Assembly: GCA_018992685.1 (NCBI GenBank)
Contig: JACVGT010000009.1
Span: 1-64,000, forward strand
Reading direction: 5' to 3'
Length of the DNA stretch: 64,000 nucleotides
DNA from: Theionarchaea archaeon
Lineage (GTDB): Archaea; Methanobacteriota_B; Thermococci; Methanofastidiosales; SZ-28-30
In this document: positions 16,530 through 25,195 of the stretch, piece after piece
Numbering within the stretch: the stretch's first letter is position 1
Layout: each line of letters starts with the position of its first letter
Translations under genes and position numbers: made by a program
Notes under the pieces: model-generated
Database searches by the model: none
What the model was told of the DNA's origin: nothing
Seen by the model: only the letters and a program-made list of their open reading frames with translations

Positions 16530-17154
16530 GGTATTGGCCTCTGTGGATTCTAGTATGCCAGCTTTTCATAGATCTGTTTTTTGGGTTCCAGTACTCTTCA
16601 ACTCCTTCACGTCTTCTCCAGCTGTCCTTTGTCAGATTGCCCTTTTTGTCCAAGTAATCCTCTCGGTGAGGTAATTCCGTGCTATTATAGAATCCCACCT
16701 TTTTGGGCATTCCGTCCCTATGCGTTTCGGTAGTCTCCTTCCATACAGGTATGGAAACTCCAGCATAAGCAGGGAGAAACATAGGGGATGTCATGTACAA
16801 AACCTTCTTCTGAAGATCGACAATTCCTTTGTAGACTTCTCCTTCCAGCCAGAATTTCATCCATACTGCTCTGCTGGATGCTTCTGCCTCCAATCGATCA
16901 ACCTTACTCAGACGTCTCTGGATCTTCTCAGACTTGTCTGGCTTCACACCGAACCGTTGAGTGAAGAGTCTCTCGCCCAATTGGTGATACTTCTCCACAA
17001 ACAATACCGCGTAGAAATACATTATGACATTTAGAAGCAAAACCAGAAATGTAAACATTGTCAAAAATGTCAGCCCTTTGTACGCAATCGCAACTGTCAT
17101 CACCAGAAGCATAGACGTGTAAAAGACAACGGGTATACTCAAGCTCTTTCTCAT
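16480..17154 (-). CDS. Two-TM membrane protein, 3' end fused into a gene relic
   Basis: A 224-residue protein. Two hydrophobic helices lie in the first 60 residues (VVFYTSMLLVMTVAIAY, FTFLVLLLNVIMYFYAVLFV), and the rest is a charged cytoplasmic domain. No family is recognised. A TATA-like AATTCATAAAG 27 nt ahead makes the transcript leaderless. The last 25 or so codons read, in another frame, through the CPBP relic at 16435-16529, so the natural C-terminus has probably been replaced. It lies between surface-protein genes and may be a membrane partner of them. Confidence 0.5.
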   Translation of the reverse strand: MRKSLSIPVVFYTSMLLVMTVAIAYKGLTFLTMFTFLVLLLNVIMYFYAVLFVEKYHQLGERLFTQRFGVKPDKSEKIQRRLSKVDRLEAEASSRAVWMKFWLEGEVYKGIVDLQKKVLYMTSPMFLPAYAGVSIPVWKETTETHRDGMPKKVGFYNSTELPHREDYLDKKGNLTKDSWRRREGVEEYWNPKNRSMKSWHTRIHRGQYLAEKLPCDGDFSVACD

Positions 17155-17466
17155 GACAATGGTGCGTTTTCTGTCTTTATGAATTTTGCTTTTCTATTGG
17201 ATTCTTCCTGGATATGTCCGGAATTCCAAGAGAATCCTATTTCCCATTCATTGAGATTCTTTTCGTACTGGTGTGTTTGCACGTCCAGAAGTCAACAGTC
17301 CCAACTCGATAGAAGTAGAGGAAGTGATCGCCACGGGAGTGCGACATGATGATTGTCACAATCAGTATGTCAGTCTCTCCATACTGGTTCATGGTATGGG
17401 AGCTGTCTCTCTTACATCACATCATCCACCTACTCAAACCGAGTAAAATCCGGAACAACCACACAC
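17155..17466. other. Intergenic stretch without a supported gene
   Basis: About 310 bp. A minus-strand frame of about 51 codons near 17260-17400 has no promoter, ribosome site or recognisable motif. The stretch may be debris from the duplication that left the CPBP relic next door. Confidence 0.35.
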
Positions 17467-18540
17467 TCATAAGAGCGAAGTTAAAATCAGAACGATGAAA
17501 TTGTAGAAGAAATGAATTATCATTGGAATATAAATACAATGAGTCCTTTCGTAAGCGTATACTTTCGGCACTGTTCCCAGAAAGCATACAGGGATTATAG
17601 CGGGATTCAAGTGCATCAGTGAAAATAGAAGGGAGGTCAGTAGGATACCGGGTCTCACTCCCCACTTTTTTCTCAACATAGGATACATATAACCTGAGAA
17701 TACAATTTCTTCTACAATGGGGGCAGTCACAAGCCAGAGAAAAATCGCCACCACAAGGTAGTTTTCTACAAGGTACTCATTTTCTGAGCTGCTTGGCAGC
17801 GGGACCCGGTACAGTGCAAGGAGTATGAGCGCGACCCAGCTACCTAGGAAAAGGAGAGTACCTGCAATTCCTGAAATGAGAGTCTGGGTTCTGGTGGGCA
17901 TCACAAACCCCAGAATCTTCCTGTAGTCTGGAGGGGATTTTATGATCTTGTATATGAAAAAGACCAGTGCTACTGGGGGTACCATCACTGAGAAGACAAT
18001 ATAGAGAATTGTTTTCTTCACTCCCCACTGCACCTCCCATTCAGATTCGTTCTTCCTCAGGACACGTATCACCAGGAAAGCTCCTCCAAAGCAACAGAGA
18101 GCTCCTATCACGAGAAGGATGGAAAATTCTGTCCTGTACCGCGTATACAGGAGATAGGTATTATCGAGAATGTGCTTGAGGTTCTCATACTCAAACCACA
18201 GTCGTGCGTGGATGTATGCATTTCTTTTGAACCATTTTTCTCCCAGATCAACGTTCCTAAGCGTCTTTTCCTCCGTGCACATCTCATCCAGGACACCGTG
18301 GCATGTCGTATTAGCACACAACACCATTTTCCTCCCGAAGAAGTCTGAGTAACACAGTAAATCCAGATCACCATCACTATCAAAGTCGGCGAAGCTCGTT
18401 GTGGAGGAACCAGGAACCTCAAACTGAGCTTCAAGAATTCCTTCGCTATTGAATACGTACAGATACTCTGACCATGCATCTCTGACATCCAGGCTCAGAC
18501 TTTTCAGTCTTTCAATGGCTTCTTCTTCGAGAGAGATCAT
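17467..18540 (-). CDS. CPBP-family intramembrane metalloprotease, C-terminal half of a split gene
   Basis: A 357-residue product. The first 70 residues continue a beta-propeller (DFDSDGDLDLLCY is an FG-GAP calcium loop). Then come six to eight membrane helices with CPBP motifs: EEIVFSG (usual EExxFRG, arginine replaced by serine), FSLMH and HFFYNF. The family includes CAAX prenyl-type proteases. It has no signal peptide of its own and its start lies inside the upstream gene, which ends in the same kind of FG-GAP repeat. The two frames together read as one protein of about 780 residues interrupted by a frameshift near 18540-18560. Confidence 0.75.
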   Translation of the reverse strand: MISLEEEAIERLKSLSLDVRDAWSEYLYVFNSEGILEAQFEVPGSSTTSFADFDSDGDLDLLCYSDFFGRKMVLCANTTCHGVLDEMCTEEKTLRNVDLGEKWFKRNAYIHARLWFEYENLKHILDNTYLLYTRYRTEFSILLVIGALCCFGGAFLVIRVLRKNESEWEVQWGVKKTILYIVFSVMVPPVALVFFIYKIIKSPPDYRKILGFVMPTRTQTLISGIAGTLLFLGSWVALILLALYRVPLPSSSENEYLVENYLVVAIFLWLVTAPIVEEIVFSGYMYPMLRKKWGVRPGILLTSLLFSLMHLNPAIIPVCFLGTVPKVYAYERTHCIYIPMIIHFFYNFIVLILTSLL

Positions 18541-19777
18541 CCGACTCTTTTCCTTCTTGGGGAGGGGTAACGTGGAAGACAACTTCACTGTCTCCATCTG
18601 CATCGATATCAATGATATCGGGCCCTGAAGCAGAAGTCTCGAAAACAATGTTCCATATCTCGTCTCCCTTATCATCAAACACTCTGTAGAAAGGAGGACG
18701 GTCATAGAACTCGCTCCATGTTAGAACCTCGTAATGGTTGTCCTGATCAAGATCACATACATCTGCCCAGAATACAGGGCCCTCGTAGTCCCAGAGTCGG
18801 TTGAATTGATCATCATAGACATAGACATGGCTTTTCCCATACTCTCTTGGGCTGTCCATGGCTATGATGACGTATTCCATACGAGAATCGCAGTTTAAAT
18901 CGCAAACAAAAATCTTTGGTTCCACCAGCAATCCACCAGGATTCGCATCAAAGGATACACTCCATTTCACGGTGTCTTCAAGCGTCATCTCGGATACATT
19001 GTCCAGCTGCAGAAGGAAGAGTCTCTCCTCTCCATTGACATCTAGCACTTGCAGGAATGAAGGCTCCAGAAATTCCTTTTCCCAGATTGGAGTTCCATCA
19101 TATTCAATGATCTTGTAAATGAAGCTGTACCCGGAGAGCGTCCTAATGAAATCATGAGAACTCTTCTTGAGAATCAATTCCTCCTGGCCATCTTCATCAA
19201 TATCCAGGACATTCACAACTGCGAAATCTTCTTCATATTCATGGACGGTAAATCCCTTTCTGTCAAGTATGTAGTTTGCTACTAGTATTTCCTTGTACCC
19301 ATCGTGGGTTATGTCTGAAAAGAAGTATTCATACCTTCTGAATAGCTCGTTGGGCCCTAGGTGTATACAGAACTCGTGGCTCCATAAAAGATTGCCAGTA
19401 TTGTCGATGCAGGTAATTCTCATTCTCCTTATTCCAGGTTCCTGATTATAGGAACCGATATCCTGGGTAAAAAAGATCTCTTTCAATCCATCATTATCCA
19501 CATCCTCAAAATAGAGGGCATCAGACTCTTCATCTACCCACGTTTGCCAGATGATTTCCCCAAATATGTTCAAAGCTGTAAGGAGATAGTCCTTTTCTCC
19601 CTTGCTGACAAAGGTAAAAAACAGAATTTCAGAATATCCGTCGCCATCCAGGTCCGTCACCTGCACGCTCTCGTGGTTAATCTCTTTCTCCCAGGCAGGG
19701 CTGAACCCGCACTGCCCGGTGAGGGAAGTACCGGCCACAAAGAGAAAGGCCACAAGGAAAAGGGGTTTCGTTATCAT
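18512..19777 (-). CDS. Secreted FG-GAP/VCBS-like propeller, N-terminal half of a split gene
   Basis: A 421-residue product: signal peptide (residues 1-20, ITKPLFLVAFLFVAGTS), then repeats with Ca-loop sequences DLDGDGYSEI, DVDNDGLKEI, DIDEDGQEEL, DLDQDNHYEV and DIDADGDSEV, typical of integrin-like FG-GAP propellers. The last repeat runs straight into the frame of the downstream CPBP protease gene; the 20 residues after VFHVTPP look random. I start at the ATG at 19777. The product would be an extracellular sensor domain joined to a membrane protease if the frames were joined. Confidence 0.75.
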   Translation of the reverse strand: MITKPLFLVAFLFVAGTSLTGQCGFSPAWEKEINHESVQVTDLDGDGYSEILFFTFVSKGEKDYLLTALNIFGEIIWQTWVDEESDALYFEDVDNDGLKEIFFTQDIGSYNQEPGIRRMRITCIDNTGNLLWSHEFCIHLGPNELFRRYEYFFSDITHDGYKEILVANYILDRKGFTVHEYEEDFAVVNVLDIDEDGQEELILKKSSHDFIRTLSGYSFIYKIIEYDGTPIWEKEFLEPSFLQVLDVNGEERLFLLQLDNVSEMTLEDTVKWSVSFDANPGGLLVEPKIFVCDLNCDSRMEYVIIAMDSPREYGKSHVYVYDDQFNRLWDYEGPVFWADVCDLDQDNHYEVLTWSEFYDRPPFYRVFDDKGDEIWNIVFETSASGPDIIDIDADGDSEVVFHVTPPQEGKESDDLSRRRSH

Positions 19778-19984
19778 GAGTAGCACCAGGAGGGTTGATT
19801 TTTCTCAGATCAGTCCCACGAAGAGAATGGTTGCCACAGCCGAGGATTTGGTTCCACATTCCATTCTTTCATATCTGAAGTACGTGTTTATAATTCTTAT
19901 CCCCCGTACCGGTCCTGGTGGATTCAACTACTGATAGTGCCCTATCTATTCTTTTGATTGGCCTGCAGATGGTTCTGTGTGACT

Positions 19985-20785
19985 TCACACTACCACATCA
20001 GACTTCTTCAGCAATCGATAGATAAAGAAGATCATTCCACAGAAGATCACCCAGATGTTTTCAAGAGTGACAGCCAGCAAGTTGAGGGGTTGAGATGTGA
20101 CCACTGTCTCCCCAGAAATGAAAAAAGTGCCCAGAATAAGAAAGATGGCGACTGAACCAAACGCCAGAAAATCCATGATCTTTGTTGGCTGAAAAGGTCC
20201 TGGAGAAGGCCGAGGTATCTTCAGACTCCTGATAAACAGGAGAGCAGCGACAATGACAAGTATGATGAAGGAGAGATACCCTGTTGCTGTTCCCCGGGGG
20301 GTAACAGGGTTCTGATGAGCGTAGATCATCACAGCTACTTGATATGCTACAACAGAGACCCAGCCCACCTTTCCCATTAGAGGATGATTCCAATTCCGAG
20401 ATTCAAGACGGTTGGCCAGATAAAGTGTCACCATTCCCTGTACGACTCCCCAAGCGAGAATCCCCACTATGAGTAAGGTGCCAGTGTTTACCCCGGCCAT
20501 CATGATTCCCGAATATACTCTGGGGTTGAACAGGTTGCCTGTGAGAAAAGCTATGGGAAAGAGTCCGTACAGAAAGCCACATAGGAAAATCTGGTAGTTC
20601 CTGAGTCTGAACCGTACCATAAGGTCCTCAAGCATGGCAAAATAGGTAAGGTAAATCCCAAATAAAGCTAAAATGAAGAGGGGCCTGGTGAAAAACTGTG
20701 TGATCCCTCTGGCAGAATATTCAAAAAGAAGATTGAACAAGGCACAGTACAAGATGAGACTGAATCGGTTTGAGAGTATCTTCAT
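19985..20785 (-). CDS. Multi-pass membrane protein of unknown function
   Basis: A 266-residue protein with about eight hydrophobic helices across its length (LFILALFGIYLTYFAML, GTLLIVGILAWGVVQGMVTLYL, YLSFIILVIVAALLFI, AIFLILGTFFI) and short loops. No transporter or enzyme motif is recognised. The ribosome site GAAAGGAGG precedes the ATG. The promoter TATA at 20926-20939 lies well upstream, giving a long leader that could fold. Neighbours are the FG-GAP/protease genes and a DUF4177 gene, none of which indicates a substrate. Confidence 0.6.
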   Translation of the reverse strand: MKILSNRFSLILYCALFNLLFEYSARGITQFFTRPLFILALFGIYLTYFAMLEDLMVRFRLRNYQIFLCGFLYGLFPIAFLTGNLFNPRVYSGIMMAGVNTGTLLIVGILAWGVVQGMVTLYLANRLESRNWNHPLMGKVGWVSVVAYQVAVMIYAHQNPVTPRGTATGYLSFIILVIVAALLFIRSLKIPRPSPGPFQPTKIMDFLAFGSVAIFLILGTFFISGETVVTSQPLNLLAVTLENIWVIFCGMIFFIYRLLKKSDVVV

Positions 20786-20910
20786 TTTCTTTCCTCCTTT
20801 CGGGGAGCTCTTTCCTTGCGTCTACGGAGCAGGGTTCTCCGTTTTCTCCATTTGAGTGATTGGAGAGCGGTTCTTGGGCTGCAGTGACGGAGATTATCAG
20901 TTCAGGCTCT
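20786..20910 (-). promoter_or_regulatory. Long, foldable 5' leader of the membrane-protein gene
   Basis: A minus-strand TATA (AAGATTTATAAG, 20926-20939) places the RNA start near 20907, about 120 nt before the ATG, unlike the leaderless norm of this window. The leader holds an ACGGAG/CTCCGT hairpin (loop AACCCTG) and a CTCCA/TGGAG pair. It could be a cis-regulatory RNA; no known riboswitch class is recognised. Confidence 0.35.
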
Positions 20911-21026
20911 CTTCACCCGGAATCTTATAAATCTTTGTATCACGGTCTATTCCAGGATTCACCTGCAATCTGGGCAATTCTGTTTAAGAGAATGTCTATT
21001 GGTGGCAGACAAGAAGAGTTCACAGG

Positions 21027-21239
21027 CTACCATGAACTATCCATTTTTCTTTCGAAGATGAGTTCAAAATATTCAGGAGTACCACCACTCATGACTGAAA
21101 CTGATGGAGCAAATATCTGGACTAATCTCCACCCTTCTCTTGCATGTTCCTCAATCAATTGGTGGTAGTCTGTCTTCGGTTTTCTGGCGGATATCCAGAA
21201 CCCTCCTAACTCAATTTTCACAAATCTGTATTGGTACAC
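21027..21239 (-). CDS. DUF4177-like small protein
   Basis: A 70-residue protein starting with YRFVKIELGGF, then EEHAREGWRLVQIFAP and YFELIFERK, the pattern of the small DUF4177 family (a compact beta-alpha-beta fold of unknown function). The GTG start at 21239 follows GAGGTGG at a normal distance. A TATA (GCTTTATAAATC, about 21304-21320) gives a leader of about 45 nt. It stands alone between a membrane-protein gene and the tRNA. Confidence 0.72.
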   Translation of the reverse strand: MYQYRFVKIELGGFWISARKPKTDYHQLIEEHAREGWRLVQIFAPSVSVMSGGTPEYFELIFERKMDSSW

Positions 21240-21619
21240 ATTAGGCCACCTCTCTTTTCTGGGATCTGTTGTGTCGTTGAACCATGAAGTCCCCAGAATC
21301 GACGATTTATAAAGCTTGCGCGGCTCAAAAGAAGCAAGTGGCGTCTGTGATTTTGGTTACTGTCTACCATGCTTTGATTACGAAGAATATCAAGTAGGCA
21401 TAGGACAAGAAAAGTCATTTCAAGTCTACTAGGATCATTTGCCGTAAGTTATGTGAGTGTTTTACAGCGTCAGTCAAGTCATTGTCATTGCCTTGATCTG
21501 CTTTGTCCACTGTCCTGTATCATGAGAAGATCTTTACGTAAAAGCCCAAGTGCCTGTAGACACAAACACTGAATGTCTTTGACCATTGAGAAACAGTGAG
21601 ATTTCGGACAAGTACAAAG
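21240..21619. other. Intergenic stretch without a supported gene
   Basis: About 380 bp. It holds the DUF4177 promoter near 21310. The rest (about 21330-21610) shows no frame with a start signal, no repeat and no obvious RNA fold. Confidence 0.4.
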
Positions 21620-21695
21620 GTCCGGGACCCGGATTTGAACCGGGGTCGTAGGATCCACAGTCCTACAGTCTGGACCGAACTAGCCTATCCCGGAC
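21620..21695 (-). tRNA. tRNA-His (GTG)
   Basis: On the minus strand a 7-bp acceptor (TCCGGGA/TCCCGGA) encloses an anticodon arm with stem TAGGA/TCCTA and loop CTGTGGA (anticodon GTG) and a T arm CCGGTTCAAATCCGG. A G precedes the acceptor and a C follows it, giving the G-1:C73 pair that marks histidine tRNA. No CCA is encoded and no intron is seen. The D stem has one weak pair. A TATA (GGTTTTTAAACC) lies 29 nt upstream. Confidence 0.92.
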
Positions 21696-21717
21696 ATATG
21701 GTATCATCTTTCATACT

Positions 21718-21730
21718 GGTTTAAAAACCT
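21718..21730 (-). promoter_or_regulatory. TATA box of tRNA-His
   Basis: AGGTTTTTAAACC on the minus strand is centred 29 nt before the first tRNA base, the normal archaeal position. Confidence 0.6.
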
Positions 21731-21906
21731 TTGCCTGCATCCTCGGCCTTTGGTTGAGTTATAACAGCAGATATACTGTCGAAATCGGCCAAGCTCCGAA
21801 AAGAATAGGTTTACTCTGCTACCACGGGGCACTGAGAAACCAAAAGTTATATATTCTTTCAATTGAATTCTCATGAGGTGATTGTATCGAACCGCATAGG
21901 AAGGAA

Positions 21907-22560
21907 TTGATCACAGTCCTGGTGGAATCACAGGCTCTGGAATTCGGAACCTTCAAGCTCAAGAGCGGACGTATATCTCCATATTTCATTAACATGGGAA
22001 GAGCACTCAATACGGGTGCATTTGCCGCCAGAACAGCACAGTGTTACGTGGAAGAGATTTCAGGATTGAACTGTGACTTTGACTATCTCCACGGACCTGC
22101 CTACAAAGGGATACCTCTGGCCGCCCTGGTTGCCAGCTACCTGTACGTTACCCATAATGTCAATAAGAGATGGGGATATGACCGGAAACAGGAGAAAGCC
22201 TATGGTGACTTGGCAGAGAAAGCAATTGTGGGAGACCTCAGAGATGGCGATTCCGTCCTCATTGTTGATGATGTCATAACCACGGGGGAAACAAAACTGG
22301 AGAACTGGGAGAAACTAACGAAGTTCAGGAAGAACCTGACTCCGAAGGGCATTCTCATTGCTGTCGACAGGCAGGAAAAAGACGAGAGTGGGGAATCGGT
22401 GTCTCAGTTCCTCCAGGAGAGAGGATTTACTCTTTACAGCATCCTGAAAATCACAGAAATCATTTCATATTTGAAAACCCATCCAGTCAATGGAAAAATG
22501 TATGTTGACGAGCAAATAGTCACAGCCTTTGATAAATATTTTACCTCGTATGGAGGATGA
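21907..22560 (+). CDS. pyrE: Orotate phosphoribosyltransferase
   Basis: PyrE attaches PRPP-derived ribose phosphate to orotate in UMP synthesis. The 217 residues show ALEFGTFKLKSGRISPYFIN near the N-terminus, the HGPAYKGIPLA loop and the PRPP motif VLIVDDVITTGET (about residues 118-130). The start is uncertain. TTG at 21907 is the first standard start codon in frame, yet the frame is open and family-like upstream (IEPHRKEL), and GAGGTG at 21876-21880 is spaced for a start near 21886, where the codon is ATC. The gene is followed by DUF763 after 1 bp. Confidence 0.93.
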   Translation: MITVLVESQALEFGTFKLKSGRISPYFINMGRALNTGAFAARTAQCYVEEISGLNCDFDYLHGPAYKGIPLAALVASYLYVTHNVNKRWGYDRKQEKAYGDLAEKAIVGDLRDGDSVLIVDDVITTGETKLENWEKLTKFRKNLTPKGILIAVDRQEKDESGESVSQFLQERGFTLYSILKITEIISYLKTHPVNGKMYVDEQIVTAFDKYFTSYGG

Positions 22561-22561
22561 T

Positions 22562-23614
22562 ATGAGATCTACAACTGATCTACCTTTACACCATGGGAAA
22601 GCGCCCTCATGGCTCACCGTCCGGATGAAGGCACTCGCCAGCCAGATATTCGCCATTCTCAGTGAGGAGTACGAAGCAGAGTGGATCTTGCAGAAAATTG
22701 CAGATCCTGTGTGGTTTCAGAGTTTGTGCTGTCTCCTCGGATATGACTGGCACAGTTCCGGGACAACAACGGTCTTATGCGGTGTTTTGAAATCGGTGGA
22801 CATTCCGGGAGTTAATGTTGTAGGAGGCAAGGGGAAGACGTCTCGGAAAATCCCCCAGGAAATCGCCAAGAAAGGAGAGGAAATGAACCTGTCCTCCAAG
22901 AGAATCAACTCTTTAGTGCATGCGTCCAAAATGACAGCAAAGGTTGACAACTGTCTGGTGCAGGATGGTCACCAGCTTTACCATCAATCTCTCTTCTTTT
23001 CTGAATCAGGATCCTGGACCGTGGTCCAGCAGGGCATGAACCCTTCCACCAAGTACGCCCGCCGCTATCAATGGTCTAACCCGTCTCAGTTTATTGAAGA
23101 GCCCCACAAAGGCATAACAGGAGAAAAAGCCTACACAGTTATGGATCTGACAGCCAAGGAAAGCAGAGAATGCAGGAAGGTTTCCCTGGACGTGGCAAAG
23201 GAAAATCCCATGAGAATCAGACGTTATGCCCATGAGAATCAGGAGACCCTGGACCATTACGTGGGCATCAAGAGTTATGTCATGCCCAAGTCCATAAACT
23301 GGAATGCTCTCAGGAAGGCATATGAGACCCAGCCTGAAACATTCGAAACCCTTGTTGCCATCAAGGGAATGGGTCCAAAAACCATTCGCGGATTGGCTCT
23401 GGTGTCTGAATTTACCTTTGGTGAATCTCCCTCGTACAAGGACCCGGTGAAATTTTCCTTTTCATTTGGGGGGAAAGATGGTGTCCCCTTCCCTGTGGAA
23501 AGGAAGGCTATGGATGAGGTCACGGAAATCCTCAAGCAGGTAGTCCAGGAAGCAACCCTTGGTAAGAAAGACAAGTTGAATGCTCTCAAGAGAATAGCTG
23601 CCCTCAACCAGTAG
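22562..23614 (+). CDS. DUF763 family protein with an HhH motif
   Basis: A 350-residue member of DUF763, a conserved archaeal and thermophile family. Signatures are TDLPLHHGKAPSWL at the N-terminus, WFQSLCCLLGYDWHSSGTTT (about residues 48-67, LGYDWHSSGTTT being the core), and ALRKAYETQPETFETLVAIKGMGPKTIRGLALV, where IKGMGPKTIRGLA is a helix-hairpin-helix. The HhH and family distribution suggest a nucleic-acid role. The ATG at 22562 follows GGAGGATGAT at the right spacing. It is likely co-transcribed with pyrE. Confidence 0.9.
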   Translation: MRSTTDLPLHHGKAPSWLTVRMKALASQIFAILSEEYEAEWILQKIADPVWFQSLCCLLGYDWHSSGTTTVLCGVLKSVDIPGVNVVGGKGKTSRKIPQEIAKKGEEMNLSSKRINSLVHASKMTAKVDNCLVQDGHQLYHQSLFFSESGSWTVVQQGMNPSTKYARRYQWSNPSQFIEEPHKGITGEKAYTVMDLTAKESRECRKVSLDVAKENPMRIRRYAHENQETLDHYVGIKSYVMPKSINWNALRKAYETQPETFETLVAIKGMGPKTIRGLALVSEFTFGESPSYKDPVKFSFSFGGKDGVPFPVERKAMDEVTEILKQVVQEATLGKKDKLNALKRIAALNQ

Positions 23615-24140
23615 CTATGCTCCGGAAATACTCCTCGATCAAGACTGAGTACACGATGCAATCCACGTAATTGCCGTTCTTGAACATGTCCTGCCTCAGA
23701 ATACCTTCTTTCTTGAACCCAGCCTTTTCGTAGCACCTTTGGGCCCTTTTATTACTGACGAATGTTCGCAAGTAGACCTTGTTGAGGTTCAATGCTTCAA
23801 ATGCGAATTTCAATCCCAGAAGAACTGCTTCTGTCCCATACCCCTTTCCCCAGTATTCCTTATCTCCAATGAAGATGCCCAATTCAGCCTTTCTGTTGTG
23901 GAGATCAATATTGTGCAGTCCAATATTCCCGATGAATTCGCCTTTCACGGTTTCTATGGCCAGGATTTTTGAATGATCATCCTTGAGGTAGCTGTCATAC
24001 CATCTCTGCTCAGACTCCATGCTGACAGGTTCTGACATGGAGAGTGTCTCTGTAATCTCTGGATCATTGAGCCATTCCACACACTTCTGGAGGTGTTTCC
24101 TTTCCAGTGATTGCAGGCTGACCTTGGTTCCTTTGTACAT
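23604..24140 (-). CDS. GNAT acetyltransferase, RimJ/RimL-like
   Basis: A 178-residue N-acetyltransferase of the Acetyltransf_3 group: acetyl-CoA loop in the YWGKGYGTEA segment (about residues 98-107), then NLNKVYLRTF, NKRAQRCYEKAGFKKEG (about 132-148). It acetylates an amine, either a protein N-terminus or a small molecule such as a polyamine or antibiotic. The start at 24140 lies 25 nt after a TATA (GCATTTATACC). The 3' end overlaps DUF763 by 11 bp convergently. Confidence 0.88.
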   Translation of the reverse strand: MYKGTKVSLQSLERKHLQKCVEWLNDPEITETLSMSEPVSMESEQRWYDSYLKDDHSKILAIETVKGEFIGNIGLHNIDLHNRKAELGIFIGDKEYWGKGYGTEAVLLGLKFAFEALNLNKVYLRTFVSNKRAQRCYEKAGFKKEGILRQDMFKNGNYVDCIVYSVLIEEYFRSIATG

Positions 24141-24237
24141 GGTGGAACATGTCTCTTGAGGTATAAATGCGTTTCCTTTCATATTCCTGACTTTCTTACA
24201 GAGTAACCTCTATAAAGGATGATTCTATACAGCCAGT

Positions 24238-25107
24238 ATGTTCCCCATCTATGAGGGTTCCATGTGGAGACCGCCTTCAGAAGCCAGAAGTCTCATTTTG
24301 CAGGCCACTGTGGGGTGCTCAAACAATACGTGTACGTTCTGTGGTTCCTACAAGAATAAGAAATTCAGGATCAATCCTCTGGCGCACTTGAAGGAAGATG
24401 TCACTGTAGTGAAGCCATACTACAGGAACGTCAGGCGCATTTTCCTGGCAGATGGTGACGCACTGGTGATAAAGACCAGTCAGCTTCTGGAGACCCTTGA
24501 TTATCTCTACGGGGAATTCCCCTATCTGGATCGAGTTGGAGTGTATGCCTGCCCTCAGAACCTTCTTCAAAAGTCTCTTGAGGAGTTGCAGACGCTTCGA
24601 GACCATGGATTGGGAATCATCTATCTGGGAGTTGAGACAGGGCTTGAACCACTCCTTGAAAAAGTGCAGAAGGGAGTTACCAGGAATGAAATGCAGGAAG
24701 CAGCATGCAAGGTGGTAAGAGCAGACATCCCGTTGTCAGTGACCATCATACTCGGCCTGGGAGGGCCGGAGGCATCTGAACCTCACGCAAGAGAGACAGC
24801 ATCTCTTCTGACCTGTGTTGGCCCAGATTATGTGGGAGCCCTCACCTTGATGCTGGTGGAAGGGACAGACCTCTATACCGAATACCAGAAAGGTCAATTC
24901 CACCTCCTGGCCCCAGAAGAAACTCTCAAAGAGCTGTACTGGCTCATAGAATCCTTGGATTGTAAGACCGTGTTCAGATCGAACCATGCTTCCAACTATG
25001 TTCCCCTCAGAGGAACCCTGCCTGAAGACAAACCCAAGCTCCTTCATGAGATTAGAGAAGCCCTGAGGACGGGGAACCTGAAGAGCGAATACCTGAGAGG
25101 ACTCTGA
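24238..25107 (+). CDS. Radical SAM protein of unknown substrate
   Basis: A 289-residue radical SAM enzyme. The cluster motif is C-x4-C-x2-C (CSNNTCTFC, residues 28-36), with the GGE-like segment LADGDAL, an IYLGVETG helix-strand element and LGLGG for SAM contacts. The full sequence matches a widespread short radical SAM family typified by the N-terminus MFPIYEG and the C-terminal RSNHASNYVPLRGTLPEDK. The reaction is unknown. TATA (CTATAAAG, 24209-24216) is 26 nt upstream, so the transcript is leaderless. There is no substrate or partner gene adjacent. Confidence 0.88.
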   Translation: MFPIYEGSMWRPPSEARSLILQATVGCSNNTCTFCGSYKNKKFRINPLAHLKEDVTVVKPYYRNVRRIFLADGDALVIKTSQLLETLDYLYGEFPYLDRVGVYACPQNLLQKSLEELQTLRDHGLGIIYLGVETGLEPLLEKVQKGVTRNEMQEAACKVVRADIPLSVTIILGLGGPEASEPHARETASLLTCVGPDYVGALTLMLVEGTDLYTEYQKGQFHLLAPEETLKELYWLIESLDCKTVFRSNHASNYVPLRGTLPEDKPKLLHEIREALRTGNLKSEYLRGL

Positions 25108-25195
25108 CCATGGCCAGTCTAATGAAAAAGTTGCAAAACCTTTAAATACTTCACTAACCATAGAGGACACACACAATCGAAGCGGAGAGCTTGAA

